Shown here in pieces: positions 6,241 to 13,681 of a stretch of DNA of 14,908 bases (its first letter is position 1; every line of letters starts with the position of its first letter). The position numbers were made by a program, and so were the translations under genes. The notes under the pieces are model-generated. The model did no database searches and was not told the DNA's origin. It saw nothing but the letters and a program-made list of their open reading frames with translations. Origin of the DNA: JAKAWQ01 sp035549615 (GTDB taxonomy: Bacteria > Pseudomonadota > Alphaproteobacteria > Acetobacterales > Acetobacteraceae); NCBI GenBank assembly GCA_035549615.1, contig DASZQO010000357.1:1-14908 (forward strand), given 5' to 3'.

Positions 6241-6363
6241 TCCAACCGTCAAAAATTGCTCAGCATGTCAGCCGCGCAATGGGGCCGCGCGCCTTGAAAC
6301 ATTTGCCGCGGCGTCCTTGTTGGGAAAGATCGCGAAAAACAATCGATCCGCTTTCATTCGCGT

Positions 6364-6406
6364 TTCCTGGCGCGGTTCTTGGCGCAGTTCCTGGCGCGGT
6401 TCCCGG
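6364..6406. repeat. 12-bp tandem repeat, about 3.6 copies
   Basis: Units TTCCTGGCGCGG (6364-6375), TTCTTGGCGCAG (6376-6387), TTCCTGGCGCGG (6388-6399) and a partial TTCCCGG (6400-6406). The first and third units are identical. It lies in a gene-free gap, so it is likely a replication-slippage product or a binding-site array. Confidence 0.8.
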
Positions 6407-6435
6407 CCGGCGCAGGGTCCGGAAAACGGAAAAGT

Positions 6436-6480
6436 CTTTCTGCTTCTTTTTCTTCAGAAAGGAAGCTTCCTTCTTTCTGA
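6436..6480 (-). terminator. Competing hairpins, possible terminator of the TANGO2-like gene
   Basis: CTTTCTG (6436-6442) pairs with CAGAAAG (6455-6461), but the same segment extended by one base, TCAGAAAG (6454-6461), can instead pair with CTTTCTGA (6473-6480) around the palindrome GGAAGCTTCC (6461-6470). Read on the minus strand, the first hairpin is followed by ACTTTTCC, a weak uridine run. This is about 75-100 bases past the end of the minus-strand gene. Confidence 0.35.
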
Positions 6481-6535
6481 TCCATCGCCGAAGCGCATAA
6501 CGCCCTCTCAGCGATGACAGGCAGAGTCTTTCCTA

Positions 6536-7300
6536 TCAACCGCTTGCAGCCTTTGTCGTCGGAATTTCTTCGGTGGCCAATGCGATGGGCAGAAACGGCG
6601 CCCGATCGGGGGGACCGGCCGCGAAGAGCCAGATCACGGCCCCCCTACGTCGAAGGGCGAGCAAAGAAGAACTAACCGTTGCGAATCCAGCACGAACAGG
6701 GACATTGATCTCGCTGCCGGGCGCGCCCGAGCGGTCGGCGAGAATTTTCGTCCAGGCCTCCCAGTTTCCGGACGCGGGATCGGGCGGCGGTGCGGCACGG
6801 AAGCGGGGCAGGTAGCGGGCGACACGCGGGCTCTCATGATCGTCGGGATCATGGGCGGTCACCATGTGAACGCCGGGCGGGAGCGTGAAACTCTCGATCG
6901 GCCCGGAACCGTCCGCGCGCTGGAAGATCGCCGCATCCGTGTCGGCAAGGATCAGGTTGAACGGTCGGAATTTTCCTGCATCGAACGCCGAAATCACATT
7001 CGCCGCATCCCTAGCCGTTCTCTTCTCAAGAGCGCGCAAGGGCAGAATGCCGCGGCTCTCCTTGCCCGGCGCGGGGCCGAGGCTGCCAGGCCGATTGAGC
7101 ACGCAGCAGACGACGCCCGCGCCATTGACCGCCATCCAGGTGCCGCCGGCGCTGCGGTCCCGCCCCCCCACGATGTCCGGCTGGTCCGGCCACCAGGCCG
7201 CGGGCGGATCCCAGGGGCGGTCCACCCGTTCGTCCCGGTTGGCGGCGAGCAAAATGGGAAATTGTTCACCGGGCGCGATCCGGAGGACGACGGTGCACAC
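6536..7300 (-). CDS. TANGO2/NRDE family protein
   Basis: This 254-residue cytoplasmic protein belongs to the TANGO2 (formerly NRDE) family. The hallmark NRDE is at 21-24 (LLAANRDERVDRPW), preceded by the family's MCT start with C2 in the position of a putative N-terminal nucleophile. GGRDRSAGGTWMAVN (45-59), LNRPG (68-72) and SRG (82-84) are also family-typical. Eukaryotic and bacterial members have been linked to heme trafficking, though the biochemical activity is debated. The start is a GTG at 7300 with only a weak upstream GGTGG; the conserved C2 fixes this start. It lies 36 bp after the MFS transporter in the same direction and is probably the last gene of the purB-MFS-TANGO2 unit. Confidence 0.9.
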   Translation of the reverse strand: MCTVVLRIAPGEQFPILLAANRDERVDRPWDPPAAWWPDQPDIVGGRDRSAGGTWMAVNGAGVVCCVLNRPGSLGPAPGKESRGILPLRALEKRTARDAANVISAFDAGKFRPFNLILADTDAAIFQRADGSGPIESFTLPPGVHMVTAHDPDDHESPRVARYLPRFRAAPPPDPASGNWEAWTKILADRSGAPGSEINVPVRAGFATVSSSLLALRRRGAVIWLFAAGPPDRAPFLPIALATEEIPTTKAASG

Positions 7301-7336
7301 GCTCAGCCACCCATGGTCAGAGGAAACGGAGCCCGC

Positions 7337-8560
7337 TCATCCCGCGGCACCCCCCGGACGGGCTTCGTTCGGCTCCGGATGCGCAGCCGGGCGCGCAGCC
7401 GGCCGGGGCATGGCGATGGCCGTCGCAAGCCAGAGGAGGGCGAGGAGTGTGGCGAAGATGAAGACCCCCCGCGGCCCGCCCCAGGAAGCCGCAAGCCCGC
7501 CGACCGCGCCGCCAATGAAGATGCCGAGAAATTGCAGGCTCGAATAAATGCCCAATGCCGTGCCCTTGGCCTCGGGCGGGGCAAAGCGGCTGACGAGGGA
7601 GGGCAGCATCGCCTCCATGGAATTGAAGGCGGCGAAGAAGAAGGTGAGCGCCACGAGCAGGATGGCCGCATCCTCCCCGGCAAAGCCGAGGGCGAGCACG
7701 GTGGCCAGAAGGACGGCGATCGCCGCGATGAAGACTTCCTTTATCCATCCGCCACGCTCGGCGAGGATCACTGCCGGCACCATCAGCGCGACCGAGGCTG
7801 CGAGCACGGGCAGATAGATCATCCATTCCCGGGCCGTGCCGATGCCGAAGGTGGCGGTGAGCAGGGGGGGCACGCCGAGGAAGCTTGCAGTCAGGATCGC
7901 GTGCAGCGAGAAGATCCCGACATCGAGGCGGAGCAGCTCACGATCCCTAAGCACGCGGGTGAAGAGGGCGGGCACGGCCTCGGCCTCCCGCTGGATCGTG
8001 AGACGCTCGGGCCGGGGCACAATGCCGAGCGTGATCCCGATGCCAACAAGGGCAAGCAGCGCGGTAAGCCAGAAAATGCCGCTGACGCCGATCAGGGCGT
8101 TGAAGACAGGGCCGAGAACGATTGCCACAACGAAGGCGAGCCCGATGGTGATGCCGACCATCGCCATCGCACGTGTGCGCACCTCCGGACGTGTGAGATC
8201 GGCGACGAGGGCAAGGATCACCGAGCCGACGGCGCCCGCGCCCTGAAGGATGCGGCCGATCAGCACGCCCTCGATCGTGCCCGCACGCGCGGCGATCACG
8301 CTTCCGGCCGCGAAGAAGAGGAGCCCGATCGTGATCATGATCTTGCGGCCGATGCGGTCGGAGAGAAGGCCGAAGGGGATCTGCAGGAGCCCCTGGGTGA
8401 GGCCGTAGGCGCCGAGCGCGAGCCCGATCATCACCGGTGTGGCGTCACGCAATCCGTGCGCATAAGCCTCGAACACCGGGTAGATCATGAAGAGGCCGAG
8501 CAGGCGCATGGCAAAAACCGCGGCGAGAGCCCCCACCGCTCGACGCTCGTTTTCGCTCAT
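7337..8560 (-). CDS. YajR-like MFS transporter
   Basis: This 407-residue, twelve-helix major facilitator transporter strongly resembles E. coli YajR through its first half: the RLLGLFMIYPVFEAYAHGL first helix, YGLTQGLLQIPFGLLSDRIGRK with motif A (G64-K73, including D68, R69, G71, R72), the GRILQGAGAVGSV stretch and ALVADLTRPEVRTRAMAM. E. coli YajR carries an extra C-terminal cytosolic domain of about 70 residues (YAM). Here the protein stops after helix 12 with a short Pro/Ala-rich tail, so that domain is absent. The substrate is unknown, and the family is thought to use proton motive force. The ATG at 8560 follows GGGGAGAGGG on the minus strand. It sits 66 bp after purB. Confidence 0.9.
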   Translation of the reverse strand: MSENERRAVGALAAVFAMRLLGLFMIYPVFEAYAHGLRDATPVMIGLALGAYGLTQGLLQIPFGLLSDRIGRKIMITIGLLFFAAGSVIAARAGTIEGVLIGRILQGAGAVGSVILALVADLTRPEVRTRAMAMVGITIGLAFVVAIVLGPVFNALIGVSGIFWLTALLALVGIGITLGIVPRPERLTIQREAEAVPALFTRVLRDRELLRLDVGIFSLHAILTASFLGVPPLLTATFGIGTAREWMIYLPVLAASVALMVPAVILAERGGWIKEVFIAAIAVLLATVLALGFAGEDAAILLVALTFFFAAFNSMEAMLPSLVSRFAPPEAKGTALGIYSSLQFLGIFIGGAVGGLAASWGGPRGVFIFATLLALLWLATAIAMPRPAARPAAHPEPNEARPGGAAG

Positions 8561-8626
8561 CGTCCCTCTCCCCTTGCCGGGGGAGTACGCAGGGGCGGGA
8601 GGCGAGTCAACCGCGCGCGGCGCGTT

Positions 8627-10000
8627 TCATGCCGCTCTCTCCCCCGTCGGGCCCGGTTCGCCAAAGGCCCGGATGAAAAGCTGATCGAGGGCGGAGAGAT
8701 GCCGCGCCGGGTCCATTGCCGCATCGAGCTCGGCTTGCGGCAGGCGGCCCGTGATCTCGGGATCCGCTTCAAGATTTTCGCGAAAACTCTTCCCCCGCGA
8801 TGTGCCGCATGCTTCCCCCAAGGCTTCCCACGTCGCCATGGCGTTGCGCTGAACAATGCGGTACGCATCCTCGCGCAGAAAGCCCGCGCGCGTCAGTGCA
8901 AGCAGCACTTCGCCGGAATGAATGACGCCGCGGAGACTTTCGAGATTGGCGCGCATGCGCTCCGGATAGACGGTGAGGCGCGCGATCAGGCCGGCGGCGC
9001 GGGTGAGCGCGAAATCGAGCGCGATGGTGGCATCCGGCGCGATCACCCGCTCGACGCTCGAATGGCTGATGTCGCGCTCATGCCAGAGCGCCACATTCTC
9101 GAGCGCGGGAATGACGGAGGCGCGCACAAGGCGCGCAAGCCCGGTGAGATTCTCGGAGAGCACCGGGTTGCGCTTGTGGGGCATCGCGCTCGAGCCCTTC
9201 TGGCCGGGATGGAAGAATTCTTCCGCTTCACGAATCTCGGAGCGCTGGAGATGGCGGATCTCGGTTGCCAGCCGTTCGATGCCTGAGGCGATAACGGCGA
9301 GCACCGAGAAGAAAACGGCATGGCGATCGCGCGGGATCACCTGGGTGGAAATGGTTTCGGGCCTGAGGCCGAGGGCCGGCAGAACGTGCGCCTCGATCCG
9401 CGGATCGAGATGGGCATAGGTGCCGACCGCCCCGGAGATCGCGCCGACCGCGATTTCCGCCCGCGCGGCGGCGAGCCGGTCGAGATTGCGGGAGAACTCG
9501 GCATAATGGCCGGCGAGCTTGAGGCCGAATGTGGTGGGCTCGGCATGGATGCCATGGCTGCGGCCGATGGTGAGCGTGTATTTGTGCTCGAAGGCTCGGG
9601 TCTTCAGCGCGGCGCGCAGACCTTCGATATCGGCGCGCAGCAGATCGGCGGCGCGGGCGAGCTGGACCGCAAAGGCGGTATCGAGGACGTCCGAGGAGGT
9701 GAGGCCGAGATGGACGAAGCGGCTCTCCGGGCCGATCGCCTCGCCGAGCCAGGTCAGGAAGGCGATGACGTCATGACGCGTCTCCACCTCGATCGCCGCG
9801 ATGCGCGCGAGCTCGGCCGGGCCGATCGCGGCGACGGCTTTGGATCCTTTTTCGCGGATGATCGCCGCCGCTTCGCTCGGGATCTGCCCCAGGGCGGCCA
9901 TCGCCTCGGCGGCGAGCGCCTCGATCTCGAACCAGATGCCGAACCGCGCCTCAGGCGACCAGATCTTCTCCATCTCGGGGCGGCTGTAGCGCGGGATCAT
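8627..10000 (-). CDS. purB: Adenylosuccinate lyase
   Basis: Homotetrameric fumarase-superfamily enzyme acting twice in purine synthesis: it splits SAICAR to AICAR and adenylosuccinate to AMP, releasing fumarate each time. The 457 residues include HLGLTSSDVLDTA (97-109), the catalytic-histidine region TIGRSHGIHAEPTTFG (144-159) and the superfamily signature KGSSAMPHKRNP (268-279) with the catalytic serine loop. The reading frame stays open far upstream, but the ATG at 10000 is chosen because MIPRYSRPEMEKIW is the standard family start and AAGGA lies about 10 bases ahead. It is likely the first gene of a unit with the MFS and TANGO2-like genes, divergent from the TerC-family gene across 83 bp. 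Confidence 0.97.
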   Translation of the reverse strand: MIPRYSRPEMEKIWSPEARFGIWFEIEALAAEAMAALGQIPSEAAAIIREKGSKAVAAIGPAELARIAAIEVETRHDVIAFLTWLGEAIGPESRFVHLGLTSSDVLDTAFAVQLARAADLLRADIEGLRAALKTRAFEHKYTLTIGRSHGIHAEPTTFGLKLAGHYAEFSRNLDRLAAARAEIAVGAISGAVGTYAHLDPRIEAHVLPALGLRPETISTQVIPRDRHAVFFSVLAVIASGIERLATEIRHLQRSEIREAEEFFHPGQKGSSAMPHKRNPVLSENLTGLARLVRASVIPALENVALWHERDISHSSVERVIAPDATIALDFALTRAAGLIARLTVYPERMRANLESLRGVIHSGEVLLALTRAGFLREDAYRIVQRNAMATWEALGEACGTSRGKSFRENLEADPEITGRLPQAELDAAMDPARHLSALDQLFIRAFGEPGPTGERAA

Positions 10001-10083
10001 CGCCGAAGGGTCCTTGTGTCCGGGCTTGGCTAGCGCCGTGGCGGGCGGCTTGACAAGGCCGCGCCGGCGGGCGGGAAGAGCGG

Positions 10084-10695
10084 ATGGATGTTTCGAGCCT
10101 CCTGCCCGAGCTCGCGGCCCTCGCCCAGGTGCTGCTGATCGATCTCGTGCTCGCCGGGGACAATGCAGTGGTGGTGGGGCTCGCGGTCGCCGGGCTCGAA
10201 GAGGGGAAGAAACGCCGGGCGATCGTGCTTGGTGTTGGCGCTGCGGCACTGCTGCGGATCGGTTTTGCGATCGGCGCGCTCGGGCTGCTCGCGGTGATCG
10301 GCCTGCAGCTCGCCGGCGGGCTGCTGCTGCTCTGGGTTGCCTGGAAGAGCTTTCGCGAATTCTCGCGCACCCTCCGGCACCCGGGCCGGCAGGCCCCGCA
10401 AAAGCCCCGAAGCATGGCAGGCGCGATGGGTCGGATCGTGCTCGCCGACCTTTCGATGAGCCTTGACAATGTGCTTGCCGTGGCTGGTGCGGCGCATGCG
10501 CACCCATGGGTGATGGTGTTCGGGCTTGCGCTTTCGGTGCTGCTGATGGGCGTGGCGGCGGACCTTGTTTCCCGGCTGCTCGAACGGCGGCGATGGATCG
10601 CCTGGATTGGCCTTCTGATCGTGCTTTCGGTGGCGCTCCGGATGATCTGGGAAGGATCTTTCGAGGTCGCGGGGCACCTGCAGAGATTCCGATGA
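10084..10695 (+). CDS. TerC family integral membrane protein (YjbE type)
   Basis: This 203-residue membrane protein of about seven helices has the two duplicated acidic motifs of the TerC family, IDLVLAGDNAVVVGLA (D20, D26, N27) and LADLSMSLDNVLAVAGAA (D122, D128, N129), which line the ion path in this superfamily. D160 in GVAADLVSRLLER is a third conserved acid. Short members such as Bacillus YjbE/YceF are implicated in manganese export or metalation of secreted enzymes and are often behind a yybP-ykoY manganese riboswitch. The 83-bp upstream region here is too short and shows no such riboswitch. GGGAAGAG (10073-10080) precedes the ATG. The stop is one base from the convergent radC stop. Confidence 0.9.
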   Translation: MDVSSLLPELAALAQVLLIDLVLAGDNAVVVGLAVAGLEEGKKRRAIVLGVGAAALLRIGFAIGALGLLAVIGLQLAGGLLLLWVAWKSFREFSRTLRHPGRQAPQKPRSMAGAMGRIVLADLSMSLDNVLAVAGAAHAHPWVMVFGLALSVLLMGVAADLVSRLLERRRWIAWIGLLIVLSVALRMIWEGSFEVAGHLQRFR

Positions 10696-10696
10696 T

Positions 10697-11458
10697 TCAG
10701 AGCAGGCCCTCGCGGCGGAGGCTCGCCCAGCGTCCATTGCCGACAATGACATGATCGTGCAGTACGATCGAGAGCGCGCTGAGCACGGACGCGATCTTGC
10801 GCGTCATCGCGATATCGTCCTGCGAGGGCTTGGGATCGCCGGACGGATGGTTGTGCACGAGGATCAGTGCCGTGGCGCCGAGTTCGAGCGCACGCTTCGC
10901 CACCTCGCGCGGATAGACGGGCGCGTGATTGACGGTGCCGCGCGACTGCTCCTCATCGGCGAGCAGACGGTTGCGGGAATCGAGAAATAGGACATGAAAT
11001 TTCTCGGTCTTCTCCCGGGCCAGGCGCGCCTGGAGATAATCCATCAGCACATCCCAGTTGCCGAGCACCGGCCGCTCGCCGACCTCCGCGCGGACAAGCC
11101 GAAGGGCGGCGGCCTGGACCGTCTTCAGCGCCGCGATCCCTGCCGCGCCAAGCCCCGGCACCCGGGCGAGATCGGCCTCGGGCGCGGCGATGGCGGCGGC
11201 GAAGCTCCGGAAGCGGAAAAGCAGATCCTTGGCCATCGGCTTGGTGTCCCGCCGCGGCAGGGCAAGGAAGAGCACCATCTCCAGAAGGTCCTGGTCGTTG
11301 AGCGAATCCGGCCCGGCCTTGAGCAGGCGGGCCCGCATGCGCGCGCGATGGCCCGCCGCACCCCGTGGGGCATCGGTTGGGCCGTCGATAAGGCCCTGGG
11401 CACGCCCGTCACCGCCTTCGCTGGAGACGTGATCGGGGGACTGGCGGGGGCTCGGCAT
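10697..11458 (-). CDS. radC: RadC family JAB/MPN+ domain protein
   Basis: This 253-residue protein has the full-length RadC layout: a helix-hairpin-helix region around 99-110 (RVPGLGAAGIAAL) and a C-terminal JAMM metalloprotease-like domain (about 131-253) with H202 and H204 in HNHPSG, S212 and D215 (PSQDD). The family keeps the zinc-ligand pattern, but its cellular function is unclear; the historic DNA-repair role of RadC was withdrawn for E. coli. The N-terminal extension with GHRARMRARLLKAG is normal for the group. It starts 38 bp after map in the same orientation and is probably co-transcribed with it. Its stop lies one base from the TerC-family stop, leaving no room for separate terminators. 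Confidence 0.92.
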   Translation of the reverse strand: MPSPRQSPDHVSSEGGDGRAQGLIDGPTDAPRGAAGHRARMRARLLKAGPDSLNDQDLLEMVLFLALPRRDTKPMAKDLLFRFRSFAAAIAAPEADLARVPGLGAAGIAALKTVQAAALRLVRAEVGERPVLGNWDVLMDYLQARLAREKTEKFHVLFLDSRNRLLADEEQSRGTVNHAPVYPREVAKRALELGATALILVHNHPSGDPKPSQDDIAMTRKIASVLSALSIVLHDHVIVGNGRWASLRREGLL

Positions 11459-11496
11459 GGCCGGGCGAGGCTACCAGCCGCCGAGCGGCTCGGGAA

Positions 11497-12303
11497 TCAG
11501 CTTGTCAGATAGGGCGGCTTTTCGAAGCCCACGGGGGAGTGGGTGAAAATCTCGCAGCCCGTCTCGGTGACACCGACCATGTGCTCGAACTGGGCCGAGA
11601 GGCTGCGGTCCCTGGTCACCGCCGTCCACCCGTCATCGAGGATCTTCACTTCCGGGCGGCCGGCATTCACCATCGGCTCGATCGTGAAGAACATGCCGGG
11701 GCGCAGTACCGGGCCTTCGCCGGCGCGGCCGAAATGCAGCACGTTCGGTGGCTCATGGAAGCGGCGGCCGATGCCGTGGCCGCAGAAATCGCGCACCACG
11801 CTGAAGCGCTGGGATTCGACGAAGCGCTGAATTGCATGGCCGATATCGCCGAAGGTGGCGCCAGGACGCACCGCGGCGACGCCCTCCATCAAGGCGGCGT
11901 AGGTCACGTCGATCAGCATCCGGGCACGGGTGGAGGGACGGCCCACGATATACATGCGCGAGGTATCGCCGTGCCAGCCATTGAGGATGACGGTGACGTC
12001 GATATTGAGGATATCGCCGTCGATCAGGCGCCGATCGCCCGGAATGCCATGGCAGACGACGTGATTGATCGAGGTGCAGACTGATTTCGGATAGCCGCGA
12101 TAATTGAGCGGCGCCGGCACCGCATCGTGATCGAGAATGAACGCATGGCAGAGACGATCGATCTCCGCCGTGGTGACGCCGGGCACAACATAGGGTGTGA
12201 TCATGTCAAGGGTTTCGGCGGCAAGGCGGCCGGCCGCCCGCATGCCCGCGAAATCCTCAGGCTGGTGAATATAGATGCGCCTTGGGTCGGCCTCGCCGTC
12301 CAT
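11497..12303 (-). CDS. map: Methionine aminopeptidase type I
   Basis: Removes the initiator methionine from new proteins. The frame is open far upstream, but the ATG at 12303 (268 residues, MDGEADPRRIYIH) has GGAGG just ahead on the minus strand and gives the usual length. All five metal ligands are visible: D102 (NIDVTV), D113 (HGDTSRM), H176 (CGHGIGRRFHE), E209 (TIEPMV) and E240 (QFEHMV). The substrate-side histidines H85 (VCHGIP) and H183 are also present. It lacks the N-terminal zinc-finger extension of eukaryotic type I enzymes. radC follows 38 bp downstream. The upstream region, shared with a divergent lipoprotein gene, contains a 15-bp triple repeat. Confidence 0.97.
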   Translation of the reverse strand: MDGEADPRRIYIHQPEDFAGMRAAGRLAAETLDMITPYVVPGVTTAEIDRLCHAFILDHDAVPAPLNYRGYPKSVCTSINHVVCHGIPGDRRLIDGDILNIDVTVILNGWHGDTSRMYIVGRPSTRARMLIDVTYAALMEGVAAVRPGATFGDIGHAIQRFVESQRFSVVRDFCGHGIGRRFHEPPNVLHFGRAGEGPVLRPGMFFTIEPMVNAGRPEVKILDDGWTAVTRDRSLSAQFEHMVGVTETGCEIFTHSPVGFEKPPYLTS

Positions 12304-12419
12304 CCTGCCTCCATCTGCCGCGGCAGCTCGATCGCCGCGACCATCACGCGAAGATGCGCAAGCCACCCGGGCGGCGCAAGGGTTGCGCACGGAAGCGTAT
12401 CGGTCCCTTGCCCCAGACG

Positions 12420-12464
12420 CAGTGATAATCGGCGCAGTGAGAATCGGCGCAGTGAGAATCATCG
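12420..12464. repeat. Three tandem 15-bp repeats between map and the DUF2459 gene
   Basis: Three contiguous units: CAGTGATAATCGGCG (12420-12434), CAGTGAGAATCGGCG (12435-12449) and CAGTGAGAATCATCG (12450-12464). Neighbouring units differ at one or two positions. They lie in the 211-bp divergent intergenic region, about 117 bases before the map start and 50 bases before the DUF2459 start, a good position for an operator array. Confidence 0.85.
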
Positions 12465-12514
12465 CCGGTCGGGCCCGCCTTGGAATCGCCGGACTCTTGG
12501 CCCAGCCCGCGCGC

Positions 12515-13189
12515 ATGCAGAGAGGCTTGGCGAAAGGCGGGAAAAAATGGCGGCCAGGGCCGGCCATGCGCCTGCTCGGCCTGCTTGCGCTCGCCGGCTG
12601 CGCGACGATGCCTGCGCCCCACGACACAGGGCCGGCCGATGAGACGGTCTACGTGATCGGCCGCGGCTGGCATACCGAGATCGGAGTCGCGGTGGCGGCT
12701 CTCGATCCGCCGCTCTCGGCACTCGCCGCGCGCTATCCGGGCGCCCAGGCGCTCAGCTTCGGTTTCGGCGACCGGGCCTTCGTGCTGGCGCGCCATAAGG
12801 GCATCGGCGAAGCGCTCGGCGCGCTCCTGCCGAACCCGGGCCTCATTCTGGTGACGGTGCTCAACACCTCTCCCGCCGCGGCGTTCGGCGCCGAACATGT
12901 GGTGGCGCTGCCGGTGACGCGCGAAGGCTTCGATGCCATCACCGACAAGATCTGGAACAGCCTGGCAACCGACCATGGGCATCTGCCCGCGCCCTACGCC
13001 ACCGGCCCCTATTCCGGCAGCGTGTTCTACGCCTCGCGCGTACGCTATGACGGTTTCTACACTTGCAATACCTGGGTCGCGGCCGCGCTCCATGCGGGGG
13101 GGCTGCCAATCACGCCGGGAGGCGTGCTCTTCGCTTCCCAGGTCATGTATCAGGCCCGCATGGCAGCGGATCCGGCAAAATCACCCTGA
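12515..13189 (+). CDS. DUF2459 family lipoprotein
   Basis: This 224-residue protein belongs to DUF2459 (the family once named for a gene near urease operons in some bacteria). The chosen ATG gives a lysine/arginine-rich n-region (AKGGKKWRPG), a hydrophobic stretch and lipobox LALAGC with C29, so it should be lipid-anchored on the periplasmic side. A later ATG at 12566 would leave only 11 residues before the cysteine, too short for a normal signal peptide; neither start has a strong ribosome binding site. Family-like features are VIGRGWHTEIGV (H53) near the N-terminus and YDGFYTCNTWVAAALHAGGLP (C184) near the end. The spaced His and Cys-Asn suggest a cysteine-hydrolase-like site, but that is inference. 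No urease genes are near. Confidence 0.8.
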   Translation: MQRGLAKGGKKWRPGPAMRLLGLLALAGCATMPAPHDTGPADETVYVIGRGWHTEIGVAVAALDPPLSALAARYPGAQALSFGFGDRAFVLARHKGIGEALGALLPNPGLILVTVLNTSPAAAFGAEHVVALPVTREGFDAITDKIWNSLATDHGHLPAPYATGPYSGSVFYASRVRYDGFYTCNTWVAAALHAGGLPITPGGVLFASQVMYQARMAADPAKSP

Positions 13190-13248
13190 TGCCGGGACGT
13201 GAAGACGCGACGATTTTCGCTCATCACGCCCTCGCTTCATTTTCTCGG

Positions 13249-13320
13249 TCAACTTCGTGGCTTCTCCTTGGGCCGTGGCGGATCGCTTTGCGCCGGGATC
13301 CCCGATCCACCGGAAGCCAT
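13249..13320 (-). CDS. Possible 23-residue small protein
   Basis: A 23-codon frame starts 11 bases after the stop of the first mini-lipoprotein. Its ATG (13318-13320) is preceded by AGAGGAGG with five bases spacing, one of the best Shine-Dalgarno matches in the window. The peptide begins MASGGSGIPAQS and ends DPPRPKEKPRS: hydrophilic, proline-rich, basic at the end, without a signal or membrane segment. The frame is short enough to arise by chance, and I do not recognise a family. If real it would be translated from the same message as the lipoprotein. Confidence 0.4.
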   Translation of the reverse strand: MASGGSGIPAQSDPPRPKEKPRS

Positions 13321-13331
13321 GATGACCTCCT

Positions 13332-13502
13332 CTATTGGCAGGGTGGGGCGGTGCCGTTCGCGCAGACGGCCTGGCTGCCGGGTGGAACGACGATTGTCGT
13401 GTTGGCCTTCGGCGGCGCGGGATTGCTGCTGCTCAGGCTGACGCAGCCCCCGAGCAGGAACGGAATGAGCAAGGCGAGCACGGTCCAGCGGAAAGCGGGC
13501 AT
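13332..13502 (-). CDS. Mini-lipoprotein A (56 residues)
   Basis: This tiny predicted lipoprotein has MPAFRW, a hydrophobic core and lipobox FLLGGC with the lipid-anchored cysteine at C20. The mature part is only 37 residues: VSLSSSNPAPPKANTTIVVP, then PGSQAVCANGTAPPCQ with two further cysteines (C47, C55) that could form a disulfide. The ATG has AAGGA (on the minus strand) seven bases ahead. It is a clear paralogue of the gene at 13682-13834, aligning without gaps from the start to NTTIVVPP. It lies 179 bp downstream of that gene in the same direction. The function is unknown, and I cannot name the family. Confidence 0.82.
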   Translation of the reverse strand: MPAFRWTVLALLIPFLLGGCVSLSSSNPAPPKANTTIVVPPGSQAVCANGTAPPCQ

Positions 13503-13681
13503 GGTATTTCCTTCAGCATTCGCGGCCGGGGCGGAGGGGCAAGGCGGCGAGGCGCCCCGGGATTTGAGCCAGGCTACAAGGCTCTGGCACAGGTTACCGT
13601 ATCGTGCGCCGATCGCAACGGATTCCCTGCCGGCCCCGCTCCGCAGGAGGGCAAGGCGCCACCGCCGATGCGGGCAGGCCC

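Larger units (their letters stand above)
6242..6535. other. Gene-free, AT-richer gap between convergent moaA and the TANGO2-like gene
   Basis: No gene is supported here: the open frames lack ribosome binding sites and run through obvious repeats. The gap holds a 12-bp tandem repeat (6364-6406) and a pyrimidine/purine-skewed block with competing hairpins (6436-6480). Composition drops clearly in G+C compared with the neighbouring genes. I recall similar T-rich CTTCTTTTT-type blocks in intergenic regions of Acetobacteraceae, but cannot verify that here. Confidence 0.6.

Noticed and set aside
6325..6352. Third copy of the dispersed repeat linker (AAAGATCGCGAAAAACAAT)
   Set aside because: Only the A-rich core resembles the element; the defining CGATCAG stem is missing upstream.
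6234..6500. 88-codon plus-strand frame with a Phe-rich end
   Set aside because: It begins inside the moaA terminator, has no ribosome binding site and its sequence is a translation of the tandem repeat and T-rich block.
8582..8610. Promoter for the MFS gene (TTGACT, 17-bp spacer, TACTCC, minus strand)
   Set aside because: The -35 is good but the -10 keeps only TA of the consensus; the 66-bp gap is equally compatible with read-through from purB.
6836..9286. 816-codon plus-strand open frame
   Set aside because: It is antisense to three recognisable minus-strand genes (TANGO2-like, MFS, purB); its composition (Glu/Gly/Arg/His-rich, no domains) is that of a shadow frame.
10001..10083. yybP-ykoY manganese riboswitch or sigma-70 promoter before the TerC-family gene
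   Set aside because: The 83-bp gap lacks the riboswitch's conserved loops. TTGACA occurs at 10050-10055, but 17 bases later there is only GGGAAG, no -10-like sequence.
10001..10507. N-terminal extension of purB to 626 residues
   Set aside because: The extra residues are Arg/Pro/Ala-rich, overlap the divergent TerC-family gene and precede the standard PurB start MIPRYSRPEM, which has a ribosome binding site.
13540..13600. tRNA-like segment near GAGCCAGGCTACAAGGCTCTGG
   Set aside because: A short stem-loop is present, but there is no cloverleaf, no TTCRA loop and no acceptor pairing.
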